This document shows positions 26,278 through 36,100 of a DNA stretch of 64,000 bases, piece by piece (position 1 is the first letter of the stretch; every line of letters starts with the position of its first letter). Source of the stretch: Asaia bogorensis_B (GTDB lineage: Bacteria > Pseudomonadota > Alphaproteobacteria > Acetobacterales > Acetobacteraceae); assembly GCF_900465315.1 (NCBI RefSeq), contig NZ_UBIX01000013.1; one strand, written 5' to 3'. A model generated the notes under the pieces. The model worked only from the letters and a program-made list of their open reading frames with translations. It ran no database searches and was not told where the DNA came from. The position numbers and the translations under genes are program-made.

Positions 26278-28398
26278 TTGCTGTCGTTTCACCGCGTCCC
26301 ACGCTTTTCTTGCTACTCTGGAACGAGGGTCAGGCAGTTACGGCCTGAGCGTGCTTCTGGCCTGTTTTTTGTCTTTTCTGTGAGTGTCTGCGCCGCCATG
26401 TGGCAGCCGGGCAGTGCTCTCGCTGCCCACACGGGTGAAAAAAAAGGCAAAGGTGGCGAGCCTGATACGGCTTATCAGGTTGATATTGCACCATCGAGCG
26501 ATGCGGATCTTGATCCGATGGTACGGGCAGCCTCCTCCCTTGTCTCGCTGCAAAAAACGAAAGCGGTCGATCCCTATGCCCTCGCGGGGCGTATCCGTGG
26601 TGACTATGATCGTGTGCAGACCGCGCTGGAAAGCCGTGGTTTTTACGCAGGCAAGGTCGTTATCAGCGTCAAGTTACCTGATGGGCAGACCATCGATGGT
26701 CGTAATCCCGCACTGCCGGATCGCCTTGCGGCGCAGCATGGCGCAGACAGGTTGCGTATCACGATCAAACCCGAGACCGGGCCACAATTTCATATCGGCA
26801 AGATCACGCTTGTCAGCGGTCCGCTCAATGACGGATTGCCACATGATGCAGGACCGGCCGCTGCGCAGGGGCAACACGCTCCAGCGTCCGGCGCCGACAA
26901 GCCGGGAAATGCAGGGAGCGATCACAAGGCTGCTGCGATGTCGCAGAGCGAGCAGCAAGCTACAGGGGCGACCGCTAAGCCGACACTATCTGGCCCGACG
27001 GGCTCAACGGACCACGTGATACCTGCCCCGGTCACGCTGAGTGCTGAGGAACGCAAGGCATTTGGCCTCGAGGTCGGCCAGAAGGCCGTCGCCGGCGACA
27101 TTCTTTCAGCCCAGTCTGCGTTGCAACATGCCTTGCTGGAAGAAGGTCATGCCCAGGCGAGTGTCGCGACGCCACTGGCTTATCTCAGGCCTGCCACGCA
27201 CACGCTGGATCTTGAGTTCGCGGTTGGTATGGGGCCGGTGGTCGATATTGGTCCCATCAGCTTCGAGGGGCAGAAGCACACGAGAGAAGCATTCCTGCGC
27301 CGTCGTCTGTTGATTGGCGAGGGGCAGCTTTATCAGCCCAGCAAGATCGAAGAGGCCCGCCAGGATCTGGCCAGTGTCGGGATATTCTCTTCCGTCGGTG
27401 TTCACGATGCACCACCACTGGTGGCATTGGCTCGCGGTAAGGCGACACCGGGTGTGTCACAGGCCATGCCGCTCCGTTTTCTGGGTGCGGCAGAGCGTTT
27501 GCGCCTGACGGCACTCGTCACGGGACTGGGTGGAAGTGCCCAGCAGGGGCTCGGCTACGACGTCTATGCCGACTTCCTGAAGCCGGATTTCATGCGGCGG
27601 GACCAGAATCTCAGCCTGCGTGTCGAAGGCATCCGTCAGCTCCTTTATTCCTATCATCAGACCGCGTTGCTGGTGCGTGGCGGGCTGATCAGAAAGCTCA
27701 GCCGATACTGGAACGTGTCGGGCAGCGTTCTGGCAGAGCAGGAGAACATAAAGCAGTTTGGCGTTTCGACCGATTATCTGATCGTGCAGCTGCCACTAGG
27801 CGCCAATTATGATTCGACCGAGCTTGCCAATCCTATCGATCCTGCCACGCACGGTATTCGGGCCAACGTCAATATCACGCCCTCCGAATCGCTCGAGAGC
27901 GGCAGTGCGTTCTTCATGATCATGAGTGCCGGCGCATCGACCTATTTCGACCTGAGCCGGATCGGGCTGACGGCGCCAGGACGTTCGGTTATCGCCGTGC
28001 GTGGAATTGTCGGTTCGGTGCAGGGCGCATCGACCTATCAAATCCCGCCTGATCAACGCCTTTATGCTGGTGGCCCCGCTACCGTGCGTGGCTTCCGTTA
28101 TCAGGGTGTCGGGCCGCAAAACGGTAAATACGGCATTGGCGGAACCTCCCTCGATGCCGGGACGGTGGAATATCGGCAGCGTATTCTCAAGAGCTTTGGA
28201 GCCGCCGCGTTTGTCGATGCCGGTCAGGTTGGCGTCGGAAGCCGTCCATTCCAGGGGACCCTCAGGGTCGGTTACGGTGCGGGTGTCCGCTACTACACCC
28301 CGATTGGCCCTGTGCGTCTCGATGTCGCCCTGCCGGCCAATCGACCGCCCCACGGTGACAAGTGGGAACTCTATATTGGTCTCGGGGAGACGTTCTGA
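26278..28398 (+). CDS. tamA: Translocation and assembly module protein TamA (Omp85 family)
   Basis: 706 residues. Signal peptide (GLFFVFSVSVCAAMWQPGSALA), three POTRA domains at about 65-430 and a 16-strand Omp85 beta-barrel ending in LYIGLGETF with a terminal Phe. With TamB it inserts proteins and moves lipids to the outer membrane. Conserved barrel motifs are QRLYAGGPATVRGF and GPVRLDVALP. A low-complexity Ala/Gly/Gln-rich insertion occupies about residues 181-255, inside the second POTRA. The start is TTG, with AGGAG five bases upstream. It overlaps tamB by one base (TGATG). Confidence 0.93.
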   Translation: MLSFHRVPRFSCYSGTRVRQLRPERASGLFFVFSVSVCAAMWQPGSALAAHTGEKKGKGGEPDTAYQVDIAPSSDADLDPMVRAASSLVSLQKTKAVDPYALAGRIRGDYDRVQTALESRGFYAGKVVISVKLPDGQTIDGRNPALPDRLAAQHGADRLRITIKPETGPQFHIGKITLVSGPLNDGLPHDAGPAAAQGQHAPASGADKPGNAGSDHKAAAMSQSEQQATGATAKPTLSGPTGSTDHVIPAPVTLSAEERKAFGLEVGQKAVAGDILSAQSALQHALLEEGHAQASVATPLAYLRPATHTLDLEFAVGMGPVVDIGPISFEGQKHTREAFLRRRLLIGEGQLYQPSKIEEARQDLASVGIFSSVGVHDAPPLVALARGKATPGVSQAMPLRFLGAAERLRLTALVTGLGGSAQQGLGYDVYADFLKPDFMRRDQNLSLRVEGIRQLLYSYHQTALLVRGGLIRKLSRYWNVSGSVLAEQENIKQFGVSTDYLIVQLPLGANYDSTELANPIDPATHGIRANVNITPSESLESGSAFFMIMSAGASTYFDLSRIGLTAPGRSVIAVRGIVGSVQGASTYQIPPDQRLYAGGPATVRGFRYQGVGPQNGKYGIGGTSLDAGTVEYRQRILKSFGAAAFVDAGQVGVGSRPFQGTLRVGYGAGVRYYTPIGPVRLDVALPANRPPHGDKWELYIGLGETF

Positions 28399-31300
28399 TG
28401 ATCCGCTTTCCCCGACGCAGGGCCTCGCAAGTGACCGCTACGGCCTCGCCTGATGCGGATAGGGCGCAGAATGCCACACCCCGCATGTCGCGCGCGCGGC
28501 GCATCCTGCTGTGGGTGGCTGGGCTGATGGTTGGTGTGCCTGTATCGCTGGTCACGATTGCTCTCGTGGCCATACTGGTTTTCGTCAATATTCCTTACGG
28601 CCAGCGCGTCATCGAGCGTCAGACTGCGAGCCTGACCGGTGGTATGGTCGAGTTGCAGGGGGTGGGTGGCTTCATTCCATCGCGCCTGCATATCAGGCGG
28701 ATCACACTCCATGATCATCTCGGCCCCTATCTGACTGTCGATGAAGCGCGGCTCAACTGGTCGCCACTTGCGCTTATCCATATGACGGTGCGCGCATCGC
28801 TCCTGCAGGCTGCTTCCCTGCGCTTCGAGCGTCTGCCCGTATCGGACCCGTCCGCACCTGCTCCAGCGCCCGCGTCGAGCGAACCCTCCAGTCTTCACCT
28901 TGGTATCGCGCTTGCTCGGCTCGATATCGGCCGTATTGATCTGGGCAAGTCTCTGGCAGGTTTCCCGCTTAGCGCCTCGGCACAGGGCCATCTGACGCTG
29001 GCGGATCTCGCACCCGTGCTCGACGGGCTACAGATCGGCAAATTGCCGAAGGCCGATCTGGGGCTCGATATCAGGCGTCTGGATCGTCCGGCGAGCATAG
29101 CGGTATCGCTGGCGACACCACGCGATGCGATCAACCTGCATCTTCGCCTTCAGGACGGCGCGCATGGTCTTGTTGCGCAGGCTGCGCAGCTCGAGGAACT
29201 TGACCCTCTGACACTCACGCTCGACCTTGACGGACCTGTTTGGGCGAATGATCTCAGACTGGCTCTGCAAGCCGGCGCCGTGCGGGCCGATGCGCAAGGC
29301 AATCTCGACCTCGCTCATCATGTCGGTACTCTTGGGCTTTCTGCCTCCACGCCCGCCATGAAGCCTGTGGCAGGTGTTGCGTGGTCCAGCATAGCCCTCA
29401 AGGCCCATCTGCGCGGAGATCTGCTTGCGCCATCCGGGGATGGCACACTCGACATCGACGCATTGACCGCTGCCGGGGCAGGCGTCAATCATCTGGCCCT
29501 GCGTTTTGCTGGCGATGAAGGGCAGGGGCCTAAGGCGGCAAGGATAAGGCTCAATGCGCACGCGGACGGCGTCCGGGCGCCGGGTGTTCCAGCTGGGTTG
29601 CTAGCGCAAGCCCCGATTGACGCGGTTCTCGATGCGGCACCGGAGAAGGCGACGCAGCCATTCTCGCTTACGGTCACGCATCCGCTGTTCCAGATCAGCA
29701 CAACAGGCATGCTGAAACCCGATATTGCCGGTGCGCTCGATCTCGTGCTGCCCGATCTCAAACCGCTGGCGGCCATCGGCAAACTCGACCTGGCCGGGCA
29801 CAATGTTGCTCATCTCGACTACACTTACAGACCTGATGGCAATTCTCATATCGCGCTGCGTGACAAGCTCGCGGTCACAGGAGGGATGAAGCAGCTTGTG
29901 GCGCTGCTGGGTGCCGACACATCGCTCGGGCTCGATGCCACGATGGTCTCCGGGCCAAAAGCGGCACGCCAGGTCAGGATAGAAGCGCTCACCGTCGATG
30001 GTCGCGCCCTTCATCTCCATGACGAAGGCTCGATGACGCTGGGTGCGCAGCCTTCTATCGTCAATGAGCTTTTGCTGGCCCTGCCTGACCTCAAGGCGGC
30101 GGCACCTCAGATGCATGGCCATGTGGCCTTGACGGCGCATAGTGAAGGCCCGCTGGATGATCTTGCGGCCAAGCTGCAGCTCAAGGGAGAGATCGGTGCC
30201 AGCGCTGTCCCTTCCGGCCCGCTGACCCTCGACCTTGCCTTGCTCCATCTCCCCTCCGCGCCGGAAGGGACGCTGCATGCCGATGGCAAGCTCGATGGCC
30301 GAAAGCTTGCGATCGACGCAGGTTTTGCCCGCCACAAGGATGGAGAGGTGGAACTTGATCTGACGGCGCTCGACTGGGCCAGTCTCTCCGGCAAGGGGCA
30401 TCTGACATTGCCCGCCGGGGCCAAACTGCCGCTCGGCAATCTGGCTGTCACGGCGGGCAATCTCAATGATTTCTCCGCGCTGGCCGGAAGAAAACTCGGG
30501 GGACGGCTCGTGCTTGACCTCAAGACGAGCGATCCGACGCCCGAAACGCCTCCTGTTCTGACCGTGTCGCTCAAGGGGGGCTTGCAGGCGGATCCGGCCC
30601 GCATCGGGACGCTCGATCTGGCTGGCACGGTGCGTAATCCCGTCGACAAGCCGGACATGGATCTCAAGCTTGCTGTCGCCAATGTCGTCTTTCAGGAAAT
30701 GAGGGGTGGGGCGACCTTGTCGGCACGGGGTACGCTCGATGCGTTGGCGCTAGCCGCGAAAGGCAGCTTCGACCATGTGCTTGGGGCACCCGCGACGCTG
30801 GATACAGCCCTCCTGCTCGATCTCCCTGGCAAGACCGTCCGGCTCGATCGTCTGTCTGCGCTCCTCAAGGGGGAGACCCTTCGAAGCGCCGGTGTGAGTA
30901 CCATTAGCTTTGGTGAGAAGACTGGCGTGGATCGTTTGCAGGTCGCTGTAGCACCGTCCGGCGTCGCGCCCGCGACACTCGATCTGTCCGGTACGATCAA
31001 GCCGCGTCTGGACATGCATCTGCGTGTGGCCCGTGTCACGCCGGCGCTCGCCAAGCCATTCATGCCGACACTGGATGCTTCCGGCACTCTTGCCGCGCAG
31101 GCGGATCTCAGTGGTGATCTGGCACGTCCTGCCGGAACGGTTGGCGTGACCTTGTCGGGCCTTCATATGCGCAGCGGGCCTGCTGAATCGTTGCCCGCGC
31201 TGAACATGCAGGCCAATGCGACCCTCTCCGGACAGCGGGCGCAAATCAATGCGCAGGCTGACGCCGGACGTCGCATCAGTCTGCGTGTGGCGGGGAGTGT

Positions 31301-32633
31301 GCCGACAGGTGGGGCAGGAAATCTCGATCTGAAGGTCAATGGCGCGGTGGATTTGGCGGTCGCCAATGCCGTTCTCGGTGCACAGGGCATGGCGCTGAAT
31401 GGTAAGTCAGTAATTGATCTGGCCCTTGGGGGTGCGGTGTCATCTCCCTCCGCGACCGGTCGGGTCACCCTTGAGGCGATCAATTTTGCCCATTACGGGC
31501 AGGGCGTACGCCTGACCGACATCAACGGCGCAATCATTGCCGCCAATGATACGCTCACGTTGCAGGATGTTCTGGCGCATGCGGGCAAGGGCACCATCGC
31601 CCTGTCAGGGAGTGTCGGGGTGCTCCGTCCGGGATTGCCGCTTGATATCAAGGTCATTGCCCACAAGGCCCAGCCCATCACAAGTGATTTGCTGACTGCC
31701 GTAATCGATACGGATGTCAGGGCTCACGGTCAGCTCTCCACGCGCCTCGATGTCGATGGCACCATCCGTTTGCCTTCCGTGATTGTGAATATTCCCAATT
31801 CAATGCCCGCCTCGGTGCCGCAACTCACGGTGATACGCCCCGGCGAAAAGCGCGAAGCCACGACACGGGCCATGATCATTGGGCTGGATCTGAACGTGAT
31901 CTCACCCGGCAGCTTCTTCGTGCGGGGGCATGGTCTCGATGCGGAGATGTCGGGCAAGCTTCATGTCGGGGGTGTAAGTACCGCGCCGGATATCTCTGGA
32001 GGTTTTGATCTCAAGCGTGGCTTCTTCAACCTTGCCGGCGTCAATCTGAACTTCACCAAGGGGCGTGTGGCCTTCGATGGCTCGGGCGTGGATCACAAGC
32101 TGGATCCATCGCTCGATTTCCGGGCCGATCGCAATGTGCAGGGTACCGTGGCAAGCCTTGTGGTGGGGGGCTATGCAAGTGCGCCCAAGATCGACTTTAC
32201 ATCACAGCCATCGCTCCCGCGGGATCAGGTATTGGCCATGCTGCTTTTCGGCAGCTCGACGGCCTCGCTCTCACCCACCCAATTGGCCAGTCTGGCGGCT
32301 GCCGTCGCCCAGATCAGCGGTGGATCGAGCTTCGATCCGCTCGATAAGGTTCGCGGGTTTCTGGGGCTCGACCGTCTGGCGGTGGGCGGTGGTAGCGGGG
32401 TGAATAATGGCGGTGCCAGCCTTGAGGCCGGAAAATACGTCATGAAAGGCGTTTATGTCGGGGCCAAGCAGGCGACGAGCGGCTCGGGGACGCAGGCGCA
32501 GGTTCAGGTGGATCTGACCAAGAGGCTCAAGCTGAACACGACGGTTGGCACGGGAGGACAGATCACCGGCTTCACCACGCCGGAGAATGATCCCGGTTCG
32601 AGTGTCGGGCTCAGCTACGGGTTTGACTACTGA
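28398..32633 (+). CDS. tamB: Translocation and assembly module protein TamB
   Basis: 1411 residues from ATG 28398, with GGGGAGA upstream inside the tamA end. An N-terminal membrane anchor (LLWVAGLMVGVPVSLVTIAL at about 35-70) is followed by a long repetitive beta-taco region. The C-terminal DUF490 domain has FVRGHGLDAEMSGKL and PKIDFTSQPSLPRDQVLAMLL. It spans the periplasm as a hydrophobic groove for lipid or protein delivery to TamA. The tamA-tamB order and one-base overlap are typical. Confidence 0.94.
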   Translation: MIRFPRRRASQVTATASPDADRAQNATPRMSRARRILLWVAGLMVGVPVSLVTIALVAILVFVNIPYGQRVIERQTASLTGGMVELQGVGGFIPSRLHIRRITLHDHLGPYLTVDEARLNWSPLALIHMTVRASLLQAASLRFERLPVSDPSAPAPAPASSEPSSLHLGIALARLDIGRIDLGKSLAGFPLSASAQGHLTLADLAPVLDGLQIGKLPKADLGLDIRRLDRPASIAVSLATPRDAINLHLRLQDGAHGLVAQAAQLEELDPLTLTLDLDGPVWANDLRLALQAGAVRADAQGNLDLAHHVGTLGLSASTPAMKPVAGVAWSSIALKAHLRGDLLAPSGDGTLDIDALTAAGAGVNHLALRFAGDEGQGPKAARIRLNAHADGVRAPGVPAGLLAQAPIDAVLDAAPEKATQPFSLTVTHPLFQISTTGMLKPDIAGALDLVLPDLKPLAAIGKLDLAGHNVAHLDYTYRPDGNSHIALRDKLAVTGGMKQLVALLGADTSLGLDATMVSGPKAARQVRIEALTVDGRALHLHDEGSMTLGAQPSIVNELLLALPDLKAAAPQMHGHVALTAHSEGPLDDLAAKLQLKGEIGASAVPSGPLTLDLALLHLPSAPEGTLHADGKLDGRKLAIDAGFARHKDGEVELDLTALDWASLSGKGHLTLPAGAKLPLGNLAVTAGNLNDFSALAGRKLGGRLVLDLKTSDPTPETPPVLTVSLKGGLQADPARIGTLDLAGTVRNPVDKPDMDLKLAVANVVFQEMRGGATLSARGTLDALALAAKGSFDHVLGAPATLDTALLLDLPGKTVRLDRLSALLKGETLRSAGVSTISFGEKTGVDRLQVAVAPSGVAPATLDLSGTIKPRLDMHLRVARVTPALAKPFMPTLDASGTLAAQADLSGDLARPAGTVGVTLSGLHMRSGPAESLPALNMQANATLSGQRAQINAQADAGRRISLRVAGSVPTGGAGNLDLKVNGAVDLAVANAVLGAQGMALNGKSVIDLALGGAVSSPSATGRVTLEAINFAHYGQGVRLTDINGAIIAANDTLTLQDVLAHAGKGTIALSGSVGVLRPGLPLDIKVIAHKAQPITSDLLTAVIDTDVRAHGQLSTRLDVDGTIRLPSVIVNIPNSMPASVPQLTVIRPGEKREATTRAMIIGLDLNVISPGSFFVRGHGLDAEMSGKLHVGGVSTAPDISGGFDLKRGFFNLAGVNLNFTKGRVAFDGSGVDHKLDPSLDFRADRNVQGTVASLVVGGYASAPKIDFTSQPSLPRDQVLAMLLFGSSTASLSPTQLASLAAAVAQISGGSSFDPLDKVRGFLGLDRLAVGGGSGVNNGGASLEAGKYVMKGVYVGAKQATSGSGTQAQVQVDLTKRLKLNTTVGTGGQITGFTTPENDPGSSVGLSYGFDY

Positions 32634-32693
32634 GCCGATGTCATGCCCCGGTTGGCACTTGAGGAGGCGACAACCGGGCGGACAGTACTGGCG

Positions 32694-33320
32694 CTAACTT
32701 GTGAGTGCTGGCACGTAGATCCAATCCGCCTTGTCGCGCGTCGCGAGGATGATCTGGGCATTGGGGGCATCGGTGCCTGCAATCCACGCCCTGGCCTCTT
32801 CCGGTGTGCGCCCGAACTGAACGTGCCGCGCTTCAAGCCACAGATTGCGTTGCGCCTCGTCGGTAGCCACAAACCAGCTTTCGTCGAGACAGGCGCGGAC
32901 CGGGCTCCAGGGACCATCACAGAGGAGGTAGTTTCCCTCCACGATAACCAGTTTTACATCTGGCAGAACCGGAATGGCGCCCGCGATCGGCTCCTCGATC
33001 GCACGATCGAAAAAAGGCGCATAGACGATCTGATCTTCCTGATGGCGTATGCGCGACAACAGGCTCACAAAACCGGTCGCATCGAAGGTGTCGGGAGCAC
33101 CTTTTCGGCCAGCCCGGCCGAGGCGCGCCAGTTCGCAGTTGGCCAGATGAAAGCCATCCATGGGCACGACCATGGCCTGATCAGCGAAATCGGTAGCAAG
33201 CTGGGCTGCGAGGGTGGATTTTCCGCCTCCCGGTGCGCCAGCCAGTCCCAGAATCACACGGCCCGGACGGGTCAGGAGCCGGGACACGCGCGCTCTGGCG
33301 GCCTGATAATCATGCGTCAT
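32694..33320 (-). CDS. P-loop nucleoside/sugar kinase family protein (CoaA/FrcK-like)
   Basis: 208 residues. Walker A GLAGAPGGGKSTLAAQL, then VPMDGFHLANCEL and RKGAPDTFD typical of the pantothenate/uridine kinase superfamily, and VEGNYLLCDGPW. Relatives are called fructose-transport kinase or nucleoside kinase. The substrate is unresolved. Its start overlaps the upstream TPR-glycosyltransferase by 11 bases, so the two are co-translated. Confidence 0.85.
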   Translation of the reverse strand: MTHDYQAARARVSRLLTRPGRVILGLAGAPGGGKSTLAAQLATDFADQAMVVPMDGFHLANCELARLGRAGRKGAPDTFDATGFVSLLSRIRHQEDQIVYAPFFDRAIEEPIAGAIPVLPDVKLVIVEGNYLLCDGPWSPVRACLDESWFVATDEAQRNLWLEARHVQFGRTPEEARAWIAGTDAPNAQIILATRDKADWIYVPALTS

Positions 33321-34815
33321 GGATTTTCCGTTCGGCGTATTGTGAAATCATGTTCTTCACCCGGGAGACGACGTCCTGCCATTCCCACGCTGTGGTTTGA
33401 CGAACGATGCGCAGGGAGGGGTACCACGGGCTGTCCTCACGGTCGGTCATCCAGCGCCAGCACGGATTGATCCGGTCCATCAGCAGGACGGGTTTGTTCA
33501 TGGCGCCTGCGAGATGAACCATCGAGGTGTCGACCGAAACCACGATATCCAGATTGTCGATCAGGGCTGCCGTGTCATCCATGCTCTCGATTGCAGGCAT
33601 CAGGTCAATAACGGGGTTGGGCATTGACGCGAGCTGTGCCGCTGCGTCACCCTTCTGAAGACTGTAGAAGCTGGCCCCAGCCAGCGAGAAAAGCGGAGCC
33701 AATGCCGAGAGCGGCATCGAACGACGCTGGTCGAGCATATAGGCTTCGGTCTGATCCCGACGGGGTGCGCCGGCCCAGACAATGCCCACTCGCAATTTCC
33801 TGTCCTGCGCGAGACGCGTGGCAAAGCGGGCCGATTTCGCCGGATCGGCCGTGATGTAGGGCGGTGTGATACCGAATGGCGTTTTGCTGGCTGCGAAAGC
33901 ACGCGGCAGGCTGATGAACGGGCAATGGTAGTCATATGGCGGAATATCTCCGCCCACCTGGACGCTATCGACCCCGGCAACACGGCGGCATAGATCCGCC
34001 ATGATATCGGCCCCCCAGACGCGTATGATCGCCCCACGTTCGGCAAGAAGCGGGATGTAGCGCAGATACATGAACGTATCGCCATATCCCTCCTCGTGGG
34101 TCACCAGCACCTTTTTGCCTCGAAGGTCCAGCGAAGGGGTGATGTTAGGCAAGAGGCGCGCCATGGGCAGAGAGGTATGGCCGGGAAGCTGGAACCGCCA
34201 CTCGTGCTCGGACCATCCCTGCTGGAAATATCCGGCCTTGAGAAGGGCGATGGAGTGATTCAGCCGCATCTGGGGGTGATTGGGCTGGATCTGGATGGCT
34301 TGCCGGTACAGGTTGAGCGCCGCGTTCATGTCTCCGGCCGCAGACTTGAGATAGGCGATGTTGGAGAGCGAGCTCGGATCGGCAGGGTCCAGGGTGTAGA
34401 TCCTGTCGAGCACGGCCCGGGCCTCATCCAACCGACCAGCCTGATTAAGCGCCGTCGCCAGCAGGCTCAGGGCAGGTAGATGACAGGGGCGACGCGATAC
34501 GGCCGTTTCCAGGCGTGCAACAGCCTCAGCCAGGTCGCCTCTCTGCATGAGCAATGTGCCGCTGAGTTCGAGCAGACGGCAGTCGTCAGGCGCGCTCTTG
34601 CTCGCAGCTTCAACGAGCATCAGGAGATCACCGCGCCGGTCCAGCGCCTCGGCAAGCCGCAGAAGGCCCTCCAGAGGGTGGGCTCCCTGTCCCGCCACCA
34701 TTCTTTTCAGGAGTGCGAGACACTGGGCCATGTTCTGCCGCTGGAAGGCCTCCAACAGGAGTGTCTGCTGCGTCTCCACGCCTTGAGCTGATGTGTGGGC
34801 TGTTCGGGAGAGCAC
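33310..34815 (-). CDS. TPR-repeat protein with glycosyltransferase-9-like C-terminus
   Basis: 501 residues from a GTG. The first 200 or so are tetratricopeptide repeats (for example ARAVLDRIYTLDPADPSSLS and ALNLYRQAIQIQPNHPQ). The C-terminal half resembles the ADP-heptose/GT9 fold: LRVGIVWAGAPRRDQ, LDIVVSVDTSMVHLAGAM and CWRWMTDREDSPWYPSLRIVRQ. Such fusions are common in acetic acid bacteria and are presumed sugar transferases acting on envelope glycans or proteins. Donor and acceptor are unknown. It is followed by the kinase gene and preceded two bases away by a receiver protein gene. Confidence 0.85.
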   Translation of the reverse strand: MLSRTAHTSAQGVETQQTLLLEAFQRQNMAQCLALLKRMVAGQGAHPLEGLLRLAEALDRRGDLLMLVEAASKSAPDDCRLLELSGTLLMQRGDLAEAVARLETAVSRRPCHLPALSLLATALNQAGRLDEARAVLDRIYTLDPADPSSLSNIAYLKSAAGDMNAALNLYRQAIQIQPNHPQMRLNHSIALLKAGYFQQGWSEHEWRFQLPGHTSLPMARLLPNITPSLDLRGKKVLVTHEEGYGDTFMYLRYIPLLAERGAIIRVWGADIMADLCRRVAGVDSVQVGGDIPPYDYHCPFISLPRAFAASKTPFGITPPYITADPAKSARFATRLAQDRKLRVGIVWAGAPRRDQTEAYMLDQRRSMPLSALAPLFSLAGASFYSLQKGDAAAQLASMPNPVIDLMPAIESMDDTAALIDNLDIVVSVDTSMVHLAGAMNKPVLLMDRINPCWRWMTDREDSPWYPSLRIVRQTTAWEWQDVVSRVKNMISQYAERKIHDA

Positions 34816-34817
34816 GG

Positions 34818-35180
34818 TCAGGACTCCGGGACGAGTTCCTGAACCACGCTCAGTATGGCATCCAGCTGATACGGTTTTGTCATGACTCGGTCGAGGCGAG
34901 AGTTCCGGTCGACCTGCACACCGTGGCCGGTTGTGTAGATGATGGGCAGGTCTGGCCGCTTGACGCGGCTTTCCTGCCCGAGATCAGCCCCGCTGCCATC
35001 CGGCAGGGAGATATCCATGATCATCACGTCGAGCGGCTGATCACTGTCGATCAACCGTCGCGCCGATTCGCAGGTATCGGCCTCCAGAACATGTACATCG
35101 CTGTCCTCGAGGAATTCGATCAGGCAGGATCTGATCAGGAAATCATCTTCGACGACAAGGATGGTAGGAGGAAGTGACAT
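34818..35180 (-). CDS. Single-domain response regulator (CheY-like)
   Basis: 120 residues, one receiver domain and nothing else. The acidic pocket is VVEDDF, the phospho-acceptor Asp lies in MIMDISLPDGSG, the conserved Thr in IIYTTGHG and the Lys in MTKPYQ. No kinase or output domain is adjacent, so it is an orphan. It ends two bases before the TPR-glycosyltransferase GTG, suggesting joint expression. Confidence 0.92.
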   Translation of the reverse strand: MSLPPTILVVEDDFLIRSCLIEFLEDSDVHVLEADTCESARRLIDSDQPLDVMIMDISLPDGSGADLGQESRVKRPDLPIIYTTGHGVQVDRNSRLDRVMTKPYQLDAILSVVQELVPES

Positions 35181-35200
35181 AAGCGTGGATCTCGAACGAT

Positions 35201-36001
35201 TCAGGACGACCAGTTCTGTTCGAAATCGGCATAGAGCGTCAGCCCACCGTCAACGAACAGGGTCTGCCCCGTAATATAGCTTGATTCCTTGGAGGCAAGG
35301 AAGGCCATCGCATCGGAGATTTCGCGACACTCACCCGGACGCTTCATCGGAATATGTTTGGCCGTTGCCTCGTATTTCTCCGGATCCTTCACCCAGGCAT
35401 CATTGATGGGGGTGACGATGGCACCGGGGGCAACAGCGTTGACGCGGATATTGTAGCGGCCATATTCGAGCGCCAGCGTGCGCACGATGTTACCAACCGC
35501 GCCTTTGCTGGCCGAGTACCCGAGATAGTGCGGCTTGGGGATCTGCTGATGAACCGAACTATTGACGATGATATTGCCGGGGACGTCGTTCTCACGCCAG
35601 TATTTCAGCGCGGCGCGGGCACAAAGGACAACGCCTGTGACGTTGACAGCCATCACCATGTTGAAGTCCTTGAGGGCAATCTCCTCCGACGGACATTCGA
35701 TCTGCATACCAGCGTTACAGATCAGCACGTCGAGACCACCGAACCCTTCAAGCGTTTCCTTCATCACACGATCGACATCTTCCTCGACCGACATGTCGCC
35801 GGCGACGATGAGATGATTGCCATCAACCGGTTTCGGGAGTTTTTCCAGCAGAGGCTGCAGCTTTTCCGCTTTGCGGCCATTGATGGCGACCTGTGCGCCT
35901 TCACGAGCGAAATGCATCGCTGCATCCTCGCCGATACCCTGTGAGGCTCCTGTGATCAGGATCTTCTTATGGGCAAAACGTTTGCTCGTCTCTTCGGCCA
36001 C
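35201..36001 (-). CDS. Short-chain dehydrogenase/reductase (glucose 1-dehydrogenase-like)
   Basis: 266 residues, classical SDR. Cofactor motif LITGASQGIGED, ICNAG (NNAG variant), catalytic Ser in VNSSVHQQ and YSASK with the Tyr and Lys. The Arg/Lys after strand 2 (NGRKAEK) favours NADP. The closest relatives I recall are annotated glucose 1-dehydrogenases or sugar/polyol oxidoreductases of acetic acid bacteria. The substrate is unproven. It starts with GTG, and AGGAG lies nine bases upstream. Confidence 0.88.
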   Translation of the reverse strand: MAEETSKRFAHKKILITGASQGIGEDAAMHFAREGAQVAINGRKAEKLQPLLEKLPKPVDGNHLIVAGDMSVEEDVDRVMKETLEGFGGLDVLICNAGMQIECPSEEIALKDFNMVMAVNVTGVVLCARAALKYWRENDVPGNIIVNSSVHQQIPKPHYLGYSASKGAVGNIVRTLALEYGRYNIRVNAVAPGAIVTPINDAWVKDPEKYEATAKHIPMKRPGECREISDAMAFLASKESSYITGQTLFVDGGLTLYADFEQNWSS

Positions 36002-36028
36002 GCGGTGCGCTCCTCTTCCATGAGAAAA

Positions 36029-36048
36029 GCCAGCCCCGGAGGGCTGGC
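36029..36048 (-). terminator. Intrinsic terminator after carD
   Basis: GCCAGCCC and GGGCTGGC make a perfect 8 bp stem with a four-base loop. On the minus strand it is followed by TTTTCTC. It sits about 50 bases past the carD stop and before the SDR gene, so the SDR probably has its own promoter. Confidence 0.8.
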
Positions 36049-36100
36049 AGGTCAGACTGGGGAGTAAAACGCAACCGGGGGCGAAAGGATGCCTGAAACT

